The position numbers and the translations under genes were made by a program. A stretch of DNA of 64,000 nt, taken from positions 5,621,546-5,685,545 of the forward strand of contig NZ_CP036269.1 of the NCBI RefSeq assembly GCF_007744675.1, in the 5' to 3' direction. Under the pieces are notes generated by a model. That model worked only from the letters and a program-made list of their open reading frames with translations, had not been told where the DNA came from and did not search any database. Of the stretch, positions 1-6,762 are shown piece after piece (the stretch's first letter is position 1; each line of letters begins with the position of its first letter). The DNA comes from Gimesia alba. GTDB lineage: Bacteria > Planctomycetota > Planctomycetia > Planctomycetales > Planctomycetaceae.

Positions 1-2
1 TT

Positions 3-263
3 TTTAATCAGTTAGACTTGGACCATAATAGCCAGCTCAATCTAAAGGAATTTCAACAAGACCAAGCACTGGCAGTGCTGCCTCCTTATAGCTACAACAC
101 AAGGTCATTCAATAGAATTAAGAGCAATCTCCCAATTTCCCGGACTGAAAGCAGTAAGTTAGCTACCGAAAGCAACTTTACTCTCTGGGTTACCCTTATT
201 TTGAATATTCTCCTGGTTTCACTAGTCTTCTATTATTTATTAAAAGTAAAACTGAGAAAATAA
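3..263 (+). CDS. C-terminal end of an unknown membrane-anchored protein (5' truncated by window edge)
   Basis: The frame is open through the left edge, so only the last ~86 residues are visible. A TTG at 18 could serve as a start, but there is no ribosome binding site in view and the upstream codons are open, so a longer gene is more likely. The visible part is polar until about 25 residues from the end, where one hydrophobic segment (LWVTLILNILLVSLVFYYLL) is followed by a short basic tail KVKLRK. That arrangement suggests a C-terminal membrane anchor with the bulk of the protein on the other side of the membrane. The family is not recognisable. It converges with the glycosyltransferase gene that ends at 297. 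Confidence 0.5.
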   Translation, partial: FNQLDLDHNSQLNLKEFQQDQALAVLPPYSYNTRSFNRIKSNLPISRTESSKLATESNFTLWVTLILNILLVSLVFYYLLKVKLRK

Positions 264-296
264 ACTTCGAAAGTATGACTCAGTCAGAGACTGAAT

Positions 297-1733
297 CTAT
301 GAATTTCTGAATTTTCTTTTGAACGGAAAACAGACTAAAGCAATTAAAAGTAAGATCTGAATGATCAGTGAATATCCTATCGGAATGATCATTCGCCAAA
401 CCCAATCGATCAACGAACCATTAAAATGCATACTCGTAGATGAAATGACATTCGGCAATAACAAATTGATAATACAAGCTCCCAAAACCAGAATTGAAAA
501 ATAGGCTGAAGCCCAGAACAAAAAATCAAGTGGAGTGTTCAACTTCACTGATCCCCGGGTTCCCCACCGATTGTCAGTTAAAGTCAGCAAAGATTTGAAA
601 CGCACGGGTACCAAAATAAATACGTGCAAAAACCCATATAAAACAAAAAGTAAGTAACGGATATCTCTCGTACGGAACAGCCCATAAAAAGATCTCACAG
701 TAGCCATGGTGACCAATGTACCTAAATAATAAACCGGAATCATTAAATTGGCAGTTTCATTAATTAATAACAGACTGAAACAAAGAGCTACAGTAAACCC
801 TATGAAAAGTAACGGCTGCATCAACATATCAAACAAGACATAAGGATGGACACAACGCTTTATTTTAAAAGTCCAAATCATTTCCCTGAAAAAACTTTTA
901 TTCCAACGGTTCTGTTGACGAATAAATTCTCCCAGTGACTCAGGAACGAAGGTCCAGGCTGTCGCCCCGGGTTGATAAATGACATGATATCCCTCACCTA
1001 AGACCAAGTTTGTAAGGTGCCTATCGTCTCCATAAGTACAAATTTCGTTACAAAAAATTTGATTGATATACTTTTCCTTTACCTCGTGCAGAATGGAAGC
1101 ACGATACGCAGAAAAAGGACCTGAACAGCATAGAACAGACTTTAAATAACTTTGAGAAGCCCGTTCCAGATTAAATGAAGTCCAATAGCGTAAATCCAGT
1201 AAACGAGTCAGGAGGTTTATTTTTGAATTCTTGGGTAAAATTTCACCACAAACGGCACCAATATTGGGATCAATGAGAAGCGGTTGGATCAACTTGGGAA
1301 TATTTTCCGGGATAATAAGTGTGTCCGAATCCACCGTAATTATAAATTCTCCCGAGGCAAATTCGAGCCCTTTGTGCTGCGCCCCTCGCTTGCCTTTATT
1401 TTCCTGATAAACAACTTTTATCTGATCGCATTCATATTTTTTGTAAACAGGATCTAACTCAAAACGATTTGGTGATCCATCATCTACAAAAATAATTTCT
1501 AATCCTTCAATGTTAAGGCAAGATTTTGCATATTCCATCACCATGGTCAGAATTTCAGGACTCTCGTTGTATACTGGATAAATCACTGAAATACTCGGCT
1601 GGCTTTCAACCGCACTTTGGTATTTCTTGACTACCCTCTGGTGATAAAGCTGGGCCAGACAAATTTGGATACCCAAGTGTACTAATGAGAGAATCGCATA
1701 AGATAAAACTACACCACCTACGATAACTAACAC
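297..1733 (-). CDS. Family 2 processive glycosyltransferase, hyaluronan/cellulose synthase type
   Basis: A membrane-bound inverting glycosyltransferase that probably polymerises and extrudes a polysaccharide from a UDP-sugar at the cytoplasmic face. One N-terminal membrane helix precedes a GT-A domain (about residues 45-290) with VIYPVYNE, the acidic VDDGSP, the DxD-type VDSDT, a SGPFSAYR segment, GDDRHLTN and the acceptor/channel motif QQNRWNKS (QxxRW). Several C-terminal helices follow. The set SGPxSxYR, GDDRxLTN and QQNRWNKSFFRE is that of class I hyaluronan synthases and NodC, but the sugar cannot be read from the sequence. The start is GTG at 1733, supported by AGAGGT seven bases upstream. 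The gene is AT-rich, stands alone, and lies at the far end of the island beside a degraded IS. Confidence 0.85.
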   Translation of the reverse strand: MLVIVGGVVLSYAILSLVHLGIQICLAQLYHQRVVKKYQSAVESQPSISVIYPVYNESPEILTMVMEYAKSCLNIEGLEIIFVDDGSPNRFELDPVYKKYECDQIKVVYQENKGKRGAQHKGLEFASGEFIITVDSDTLIIPENIPKLIQPLLIDPNIGAVCGEILPKNSKINLLTRLLDLRYWTSFNLERASQSYLKSVLCCSGPFSAYRASILHEVKEKYINQIFCNEICTYGDDRHLTNLVLGEGYHVIYQPGATAWTFVPESLGEFIRQQNRWNKSFFREMIWTFKIKRCVHPYVLFDMLMQPLLFIGFTVALCFSLLLINETANLMIPVYYLGTLVTMATVRSFYGLFRTRDIRYLLFVLYGFLHVFILVPVRFKSLLTLTDNRWGTRGSVKLNTPLDFLFWASAYFSILVLGACIINLLLPNVISSTSMHFNGSLIDWVWRMIIPIGYSLIIQILLLIALVCFPFKRKFRNS

Positions 1734-1903
1734 GCAATTACCTCTTTCTGATACCTAAATGCACACTTCAACTGTCCGTTTGTTATTATAAACATCATGA
1801 CACAAAAGATCACTGGTTCCGTAGACCCAAAAGTATCTTGATCTCAAAATCGCTTTCGCATGAATCTTTGCGCAAGTCAGTCATAATATGACTAGAGGTC
1901 ATC

Positions 1904-2050
1904 TCAAAACCGTTTTAAAAGTGTAAATATACATCCGAATATAACAAAGCTTTCGTAGAGATAATCATGGTATTCCCAGCGTGTGACAATCCGGCGGTGG
2001 CATGCCCCCCTTAACTTGATCCATTTGTTGTGAGAGTTTCCAATAGACTT
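1904..2050 (-). pseudogene. Remnant of an IS5-family transposase (C-terminus only)
   Basis: The last ~40 codons read CHRRIVTRWEYHDYLYES then a hydrophobic stretch ending LLKRF and a stop at 1904. The 'RRIVTRWEYH...' end followed by a hydrophobic tail is typical of IS5-family DDE transposases. The rest is missing: the reading frame runs straight into the end of the IS3-family element at 2051. The sequence just after the stop (around 1895-1910) may be the old terminal repeat of that element. The family call rests on this short C-terminal motif only. Confidence 0.5.
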
Positions 2051-2100
2051 TGACCTTGCCCCCAACCTTGAGCCAGTTGGAATGTTAGAAATCCAATGTA

Positions 2101-2128
2101 AATCATCCTCGGCGCGCCGAGGATGATT
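2101..2128. terminator. 28-bp perfect palindrome over the transposase stop codon (copy 1)
   Basis: Half-site AATCATCCTCGGCG followed by its exact reverse complement, and a T-run (TTTTTT) on the plus strand. The orfB stop codon (complement of 2103-2105) lies inside it. On the plus strand it looks like a strong hairpin plus U-tract, which would stop transcription entering the element from outside; on the minus strand the poly-A precedes the stem. The second copy has the same palindrome with compensated base changes. Confidence 0.7.
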
Positions 2129-2939
2129 TTTTCGCAAACTCCACCGGGGTCAGATTTCCCAGTGAGCTATGTGGGCGGTTTTCGTTGTAGTCCAGCCGCC
2201 ACTGGTCAACTTGTTCTTGAGCGTCTGCCAGGCTTAAAAACCAATGCTGGTTTAAACATTCCTGGCGAACTCGTCCATTGAACGATTCAATATACGCATT
2301 ATCCGTCGGTTTTCCAAGCCGACTGAAATCCAGAGTTACCTTGTTGAAGTAAGCCCACCAGTCCAGGCTCTTCGAAATGAACTCGGGGCCGTTATCCACG
2401 CGAATCGATTGAGGACAGCCCCGAACCTCTTTGACTCGCTCCAGAGCTGCTACGACATCATCTCCCGTCATCCGGGTACCGACCCGAATAGCCAGACTCT
2501 CACGACTAAAGTTATCGACTAACGTTAACAGCCGGAATCGCTTCCCGTCAAATAGTTGATCGGACATGAAGTCCATACTCCAACTCTCATTAGTGCAGCT
2601 GGCTTTCGGTCGCGTTATTCGGACCTGACAACTTCGATTCCGCCGTGGACGTTTTCGACGCATTTGTAGGCCTTCTTCGATATAAAGACGGTAAACCAGC
2701 TTATGATTTACTTTCCATCCTTCACGCAACAAGAAAATATGTAACCGACGATAACCGAAATCCACACGGGTACTGGCAAGATCACGTAAACGGATTCGTA
2801 ATTCGGCCCGCTCGTCTCGAACACTTTTGTAACGGTGGCTGGCTCGCGGAAAGTTCAAGGCTTTACAAACGCGACGTTCACTTTCGGCATAACTGACTTG
2901 CAACCGTTTCACCACTACTCGACGACGATCGGACCTCAT
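2103..2939 (-). CDS. IS3-family transposase OrfB, DDE integrase core (copy 1)
   Basis: Catalytic subunit of the IS3-type transposase, normally made as an OrfAB fusion by -1 frameshifting. The first ~90 residues form the HTH_21-like region (ERRVCKALNFPRASHRYKS ... FGYRRLHIFL). The rve integrase core follows with the DDE triad in SMDFM, RVDNGPEF and AYIESFNGRVRQE, and the usual end YNENRPHSSLGN-TPVEFA. At 278 aa the length is normal. An ATG at 2939 overlaps the orfA stop (ATGA), so OrfB can also be made alone. It appears intact and potentially active. Confidence 0.93.
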   Translation of the reverse strand: MRSDRRRVVVKRLQVSYAESERRVCKALNFPRASHRYKSVRDERAELRIRLRDLASTRVDFGYRRLHIFLLREGWKVNHKLVYRLYIEEGLQMRRKRPRRNRSCQVRITRPKASCTNESWSMDFMSDQLFDGKRFRLLTLVDNFSRESLAIRVGTRMTGDDVVAALERVKEVRGCPQSIRVDNGPEFISKSLDWWAYFNKVTLDFSRLGKPTDNAYIESFNGRVRQECLNQHWFLSLADAQEQVDQWRLDYNENRPHSSLGNLTPVEFAKKSSSARRG

Positions 2940-3202
2940 ACTTTTCCCTGGACGACATCCTGCAACATTTTTTTATCCAAGCTGAGATCAGCTACAAGTT
3001 GTTTCAGCTTTTTATTTTCTTCTTCGAGTTGCTTCAGGCGACGTACTTCAGCGACTCCCATCCCGGCAAACTTCTTTTTCCAGCGGTAGAACGTTTGTTC
3101 GGAAATACCCATCTTGCGCGTCACCTCAACGACAGCGGTTCCTGACTCAGCTTGCCGTAGTGCAAAAGCGATTTGTTCCTCTGTGTAGCGTTTTCGTTTC
3201 AT
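2936..3202 (-). CDS. IS3-family transposase OrfA, helix-turn-helix (copy 1)
   Basis: DNA-binding subunit of the transposase, 88 aa starting at MKRKRYTEEQ. It contains an HTH (EVTRKMGISEQTFYRWKKKFAGM, residues ~27-50) and a leucine-zipper-like coiled coil (LKQLEEENKKLKQLVADLSLDKKML) used for multimerisation. A longer reading from 3262 is open but would include non-homologous residues and terminal-repeat sequence; both copies share only the MKRKR start. The last codons CAG GGA AAA GTA TGA carry the frameshift heptamer. Confidence 0.92.
   Translation of the reverse strand: MKRKRYTEEQIAFALRQAESGTAVVEVTRKMGISEQTFYRWKKKFAGMGVAEVRRLKQLEEENKKLKQLVADLSLDKKMLQDVVQGKV
2942..2948 (-). promoter_or_regulatory. 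Programmed -1 frameshift heptamer G GGA AAA (copy 1)
   Basis: Read on the minus strand in the orfA frame the heptamer is G GGA AAA, a canonical X XXY YYZ slippery site, two codons before the orfA stop. A -1 slip joins orfA to the orfB frame exactly, giving the OrfAB transposase known from IS3-family elements. Confidence 0.75.
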
Positions 3203-3280
3203 AGATCTGGTCCTTTTTAAAATGAAAGAATAACAATATTTCTCACATTCCGCATGGATCAAGAAACGGGGGGAAGGTCA

Positions 3281-3404
3281 ATTCGCAGACTGCAAGAATC
3301 TGCAGGACAGAAGCCAGATCTTTACCAGCATTCAGCATGGCATCCGCATCGCGCAATTTACGAACAATCTGTTCGGGACTGTGGCGTTTTCTTCGTTTGT
3401 TCAT
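3281..3404 (-). pseudogene. Truncated OrfA of a different IS3-family element
   Basis: An ATG at 3404 preceded by GAGGAG opens MNKRRKRHSPEQIVRKLRDA and continues DAMLNAGKDLASVLQILAVCE, the start of another IS3-type OrfA (RKRxxPEQIVxKLRxA pattern), and is cut at 3280 by the right end of IS copy 1. Its distal part is absent on the far side of copy 1, so insertion was followed or accompanied by a deletion. A TGATCC-type end at 3452-3457 may be its terminal repeat. Confidence 0.6.
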
Positions 3405-3468
3405 CAAAAGGTCTCCTCGTCTAAAGGACGCTAAGAACCTTCATAACAATTGGATCAGTTTTTGAAAA

Positions 3469-3609
3469 TCAGACCATCACACCAACGGCTTGTGCAGCAC
3501 GGTTGAATGAATAACCTTCAACTGCAACAAGATTGACCGCATCCCGCTTGAATTCTTCCGTAAACGATCGCCGGTGCTGTTTCCCTGACACTTTGAACTC
3601 CTTGCTCAT
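3469..3609 (-). pseudogene. Truncated OrfA fragment of a further transposase
   Basis: A strong AGGAGG lies just before ATG at 3609. The 46-codon frame starts MSKEFKVSGKQHRRSFTEEF and runs KRDAVNLVAVEGYSFNRAAQAVGV before stopping; 'RRSFTEEFKRDAVNLV' is the signature start of IS3/IS911-type OrfA proteins. The HTH is cut in half and the rest is missing, so this is a third, different IS remnant abutting the previous one. Confidence 0.6.
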
Positions 3610-3670
3610 GATTTCCTCCTAAGAAGATTCTGAAGTATTCTTCAGGAGTCCGCCAGTCTTGGGCTATCGC

Positions 3671-3784
3671 ACATTGGGAAATCAGACCCCAGTGGAGTTT
3701 GCGAAAAAATCATGCCCGGCGCGCCGGGCATGATTACCTTGGATTTCTAACATTCCAACTGGTACAAGTTTGTGGGCAAGGTCA
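3671..3784 (+). mobile_element. Inverted end remnant of the same IS as copies 1 and 2
   Basis: On the plus strand the sequence encodes the last OrfB residues (LGNQTPVEFAKKSCPARRA, stop) with the 28-bp palindrome at 3708-3735 and ends in GGGCAAGGTCA at 3784, the same terminal repeat as the complete copies. It is in opposite orientation to copy 1 and matches the copy 2 version of the palindrome. Together with copy 1 it forms a pair of inverted IS ends bracketing 2051-3784. Confidence 0.8.
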
Positions 3785-3830
3785 AAAGTTAACCATCCTC
3801 TATTTAGATTGGTACAACTAAAGTTCAATT

Positions 3831-4274
3831 TTAGTTATCAGCATCTTCATATTCGTTCCAAGATCCAGCAACGCCTTCTTTTGGATCACCCTCTGCGCAA
3901 AAATATCTGAAATAGTCTTGATCTAAAAAACAATCTTGGCAACTGGTACCTGGATAATTCCTAAGTGCAACAAAATTATTCGCACATTCAGATGGAACTG
4001 CGAAAGCACAATCATATCTCGTAACGGTTTCGCTATTGTGTTTTACTCGAGTACCACTAAGCGGAGTATTGCTTATAGTAGATTTTGCAGTATCCTTGAG
4101 ATACAATATGTTTTCATTTGCTTTTGTACCATTAGAGTCATACCTGTAGCATGAGAACTCATCACACTCTGGTGTTTGGCAAGATGCATGTGAGTTCCAA
4201 GCCTGATACGAAAATAGTAAGGCGTATATCAAAACAATTCCTAAGTTAAATTCTAGCTTCCAATTTTGTTTCAT
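3831..4274 (-). CDS. Small Cys-rich exported protein, unknown function
   Basis: A 147-residue protein with a basic start and one N-terminal hydrophobic segment (FNLGIVLIYALLFSYQAW, residues ~9-26) that acts as a signal peptide or anchor. The mature part has about ten cysteines, grouped as CQTPECDEFSC, CAF, CANN, CQDC and FC, which points to a disulfide-stabilised extracytoplasmic peptide. The tail is acidic (EYEDADN). The start is supported by GGGGGAAG ahead of ATG. It is the last gene of the four-gene operon that begins at 8643, 88 bp after its neighbour. No family recognised. Confidence 0.7.
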   Translation of the reverse strand: MKQNWKLEFNLGIVLIYALLFSYQAWNSHASCQTPECDEFSCYRYDSNGTKANENILYLKDTAKSTISNTPLSGTRVKHNSETVTRYDCAFAVPSECANNFVALRNYPGTSCQDCFLDQDYFRYFCAEGDPKEGVAGSWNEYEDADN

Positions 4275-4362
4275 ACTTCCCCCAATAATTAAAAGAATGT
4301 CGCCTGACGAAAATCTAAGAAATGTGAGAGAAATTGGTAATACTTTTTCTCAACACAAAAAA

Positions 4363-5532
4363 CTACGCTTTTGTTTTATAACGTTTGTAGAATACGATGC
4401 TTAAAATCACAAGAACAAGTATAACATTGATAACGGTTATTAGAAATCGGATGTTAATAGTGGAATTAATTTGTTGAGTCGGTTGTGGTGTATTAGATGC
4501 CAGAAGCTCATCATATGTTTTGTCACGTTCTTCCCATAAGACAATACGCTTTTTCCCATTTTTTCGCACGATATAGTTCAGTTCGTGGTTATAGCGGTCA
4601 TGTTTTCGCATATCTGTTACAAATGTACCAACAGGAAAGTCAATCTGAAAATCACTGTCTTCAACTACTGGATTGATCTCATGTGATTTTACATTTGCAT
4701 CTATACGAATTCTTGTTCCGCCATCCTTAAAAAACCAAATCGTAAACCATGATGTTGGAATAGCTCCCACCGGCTGACTAAAATCATATTGACAATGGTA
4801 TGCTACGATTGTACGCCCCATTTCTTGAAGAGCATACTTTAGGACAACGCAATCATTTTGTTCCGGAGTGATCCATAAAATTATTTTTCTATATCCAGGT
4901 GCTTCTGAATTTTGTGAGATATCACGCTCTAAAACTGTGCATTGGATGTTATCAATGGATTGCAACTCTGGTATGGGCTTGAACTCGTTCAACGGAATTC
5001 CTAAAGAGGCATCAGATGGACAAAGCGCCCATCGAATAGGCTTAAGAGCAAAGATGGAATTTCCTCTCCACCCTGAATCAGCATAAATTGTCCCAGTTGG
5101 GTGACCTTGAAAACTACCAAGGTCTGAAGCATATTTTCCATCTGTCACCATTGTCCTTCCAAAGTCTTTTGATTGTAGACTTTTATCTGGCCACTGCCCC
5201 TTAATCCGGCAAAATACTCGAGGTGCATCAAATAATAAACTATAATTCAAATTAAATGTAATATAATCCTTTGCAAGTTTATCTTCCTCCACAGGAGCCG
5301 GATTAACTGCCTTTTCTTCTTCTTCGTCCGAATTTAACTTAAAATGGCGTTTGCTTCGTGTTTGCTTTACTGATACTTCAAAGCTTGCACTCTGAATTCT
5401 TTCACTTCGCTGTTTCCAAACGGTAAGAATTTCGTCAATTTGTAGAGGTGAGTTTTCTGACGCAAGTGAAACCCGACAAAATGAGTTTGCAAAAATAATA
5501 CAAATAAGATGCAGGGTAAATATGCGGTTCAT
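4363..5532 (-). CDS. Exported LolA/RseB-like-fold protein with C-terminal membrane anchor, unknown function
   Basis: 389 residues with a signal peptide (ending near the SLAS region, residue ~25) and a C-terminal transmembrane helix (INIRFLITVINVILVLVILS) with a basic KRYKTKA tail, so most of it lies outside the cytoplasmic membrane, anchored at its end. The repeating pattern of an early 'ITFNLNYSLLFDAPRVFCRIKG' strand block, a central 'DGKYASDLG' and a later 'PEQNDCVVLKYALQEMG' resembles the one-sided beta-sheet folds of LolA/RseB-type lipid or stress-sensing proteins; this fold assignment is an inference. It is third of four genes in the operon, 94 bp after the DUF1573 gene. Confidence 0.65.
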   Translation of the reverse strand: MNRIFTLHLICIIFANSFCRVSLASENSPLQIDEILTVWKQRSERIQSASFEVSVKQTRSKRHFKLNSDEEEEKAVNPAPVEEDKLAKDYITFNLNYSLLFDAPRVFCRIKGQWPDKSLQSKDFGRTMVTDGKYASDLGSFQGHPTGTIYADSGWRGNSIFALKPIRWALCPSDASLGIPLNEFKPIPELQSIDNIQCTVLERDISQNSEAPGYRKIILWITPEQNDCVVLKYALQEMGRTIVAYHCQYDFSQPVGAIPTSWFTIWFFKDGGTRIRIDANVKSHEINPVVEDSDFQIDFPVGTFVTDMRKHDRYNHELNYIVRKNGKKRIVLWEERDKTYDELLASNTPQPTQQINSTINIRFLITVINVILVLVILSIVFYKRYKTKA

Positions 5533-5626
5533 TTTACTGCCTTATTTCTTTCTCAAATAAAAAAACAGCGTGAATGGATGTAGGTAAAACTTCATCTATA
5601 CTTATGCTGATAATACTTGAGAAGTA

Positions 5627-6745
5627 TTACGAGGATTTCAATATTACATCATGGGCTGAGATTGAGAAAGAAAATGGCAATTTTAGAAAACGCTCTTTCC
5701 CATTACTAAGTTTAAGGTAAACTTCTAAAATACCAGAGTGAACTCCCGCCGATTGTGCATATAGAGTAAAATATAAAACTGAAAAGTGAGGTGACGAGTC
5801 ATCTTGTTCAACATGCTCAAGTTCTATATTATAGTTTTTTCCGAAGTGTTTTTTTAAAGCACACTTCATAATCTTAAATGGTGATTTTGACTTTGATTTG
5901 ATTTTCACCACGATCTTTCGCTTATCATCAATCGAAAGATTTGACAGTAGAATAGAGTCTGGAGTCACAAGCCAGTCTGACTCAACATTTACCTTATATG
6001 TTAGGCTTCGTGCGAGAAAATATTTACGGTCCACCGGCTTGACATAGACATTAATCATGCCCTTATAGAGACCAGCCAAAAGAGTTAAATTCGGTTTCAG
6101 TGTTATAATGTAATCACTGTCATGACGGGTATAGTTTTTAATAAACGCAGTGCAAATATCCTCTTGTGTATTTTCAATTTTAATTGACTCGATCTCATTA
6201 AGAGTAGTAACCGGCACTCTTATTTCTACTTCTTTCTTAGTTGTGTCTGATGTATCAATAACTAGTGATCTCGAATTCATGAAAATGGGAGGGAGTAAGT
6301 CAGCATTGATTTTCCAGTTATTAATCTCAAAGTAGGGTGAATGAATAGTTGTTTTGATTGTAGTTTCGAATTTCCCTGGTTCAGTCGCTTGGGCAGAGTT
6401 ACTTAAATCACCCCTTATCAAATCGAATACCGCGATGAAATTCTTTTTGGCTTTGGGGGGAATATAGATTCTCGATGTAGAAAGCTTTGTGCAATTACAG
6501 TCAGCGGAGAGCGATACATTAAGCCCTTGATCTGACAAGTTTTCAATCCAGATTTTATGTTCAAAACGTTGTTGTTCCCAAACTTTACCTAAAGTAAGTG
6601 ATTGCTCCGAAATTTTTATTAATGGTTTTCTATCCTTTAACTGCTCTGATATTAGAACTTCTCCAAAGTAGCCCCCTAAAAACCATGTAGCCCCCCCCCC
6701 AAAAAAAATTAGTATTGGAATGTAGATGATTGAGAGTATTTTCAT
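5627..6745 (-). CDS. DUF1573-containing exported protein
   Basis: 372 residues with an N-terminal hydrophobic segment (LSIIYIPILIFFGGGATWFLG) as signal or anchor. Residues ~45-110 match DUF1573: 'LTLGKVWEQQRFEHKIWIENLSDQ' followed by the CNCT motif (SADCNCTKLS) and 'IPPKAKKNF'. The C-terminal part reads as one or two further Ig-like beta-sandwiches. The start is supported by GAGAGGTC ahead of ATG. It is 17 bp behind the glycosyltransferase gene, so co-transcription is very likely. DUF1573 proteins are extracytoplasmic and often lie beside exported peptides or carbohydrate systems; the exact role here is unknown. Confidence 0.75.
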   Translation of the reverse strand: MKILSIIYIPILIFFGGGATWFLGGYFGEVLISEQLKDRKPLIKISEQSLTLGKVWEQQRFEHKIWIENLSDQGLNVSLSADCNCTKLSTSRIYIPPKAKKNFIAVFDLIRGDLSNSAQATEPGKFETTIKTTIHSPYFEINNWKINADLLPPIFMNSRSLVIDTSDTTKKEVEIRVPVTTLNEIESIKIENTQEDICTAFIKNYTRHDSDYIITLKPNLTLLAGLYKGMINVYVKPVDRKYFLARSLTYKVNVESDWLVTPDSILLSNLSIDDKRKIVVKIKSKSKSPFKIMKCALKKHFGKNYNIELEHVEQDDSSPHFSVLYFTLYAQSAGVHSGILEVYLKLSNGKERFLKLPFSFSISAHDVILKSS

Positions 6746-6762
6746 TATGACCTCTCTGAAAG

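Larger units (their letters stand above)
2051..3280 (-). mobile_element. IS3-family insertion sequence, copy 1 (about 1230 bp)
   Basis: Complete element with orfA and orfB overlapping in the -1 arrangement typical of IS3-family members. The left end reads TGACCTTGCCCCCAACC and the right end, read inward on the other strand, TGACCTTCCCCCCGTTT, giving terminal inverted repeats of about 14 bp. Bounds were set by aligning with the second copy at 9253-10480. The four bases flanking each end (ACTT left, ATTC right) do not match, so there is no clear target duplication and the element may have been involved in a deletion or rearrangement. It sits between remnants of other insertion sequences on both sides. 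Confidence 0.9.

Noticed and set aside
2047..3284. Target-site duplication around IS copy 1
   Set aside because: Flanking bases ACTT and ATTC differ, and copy 2 flanks also differ.
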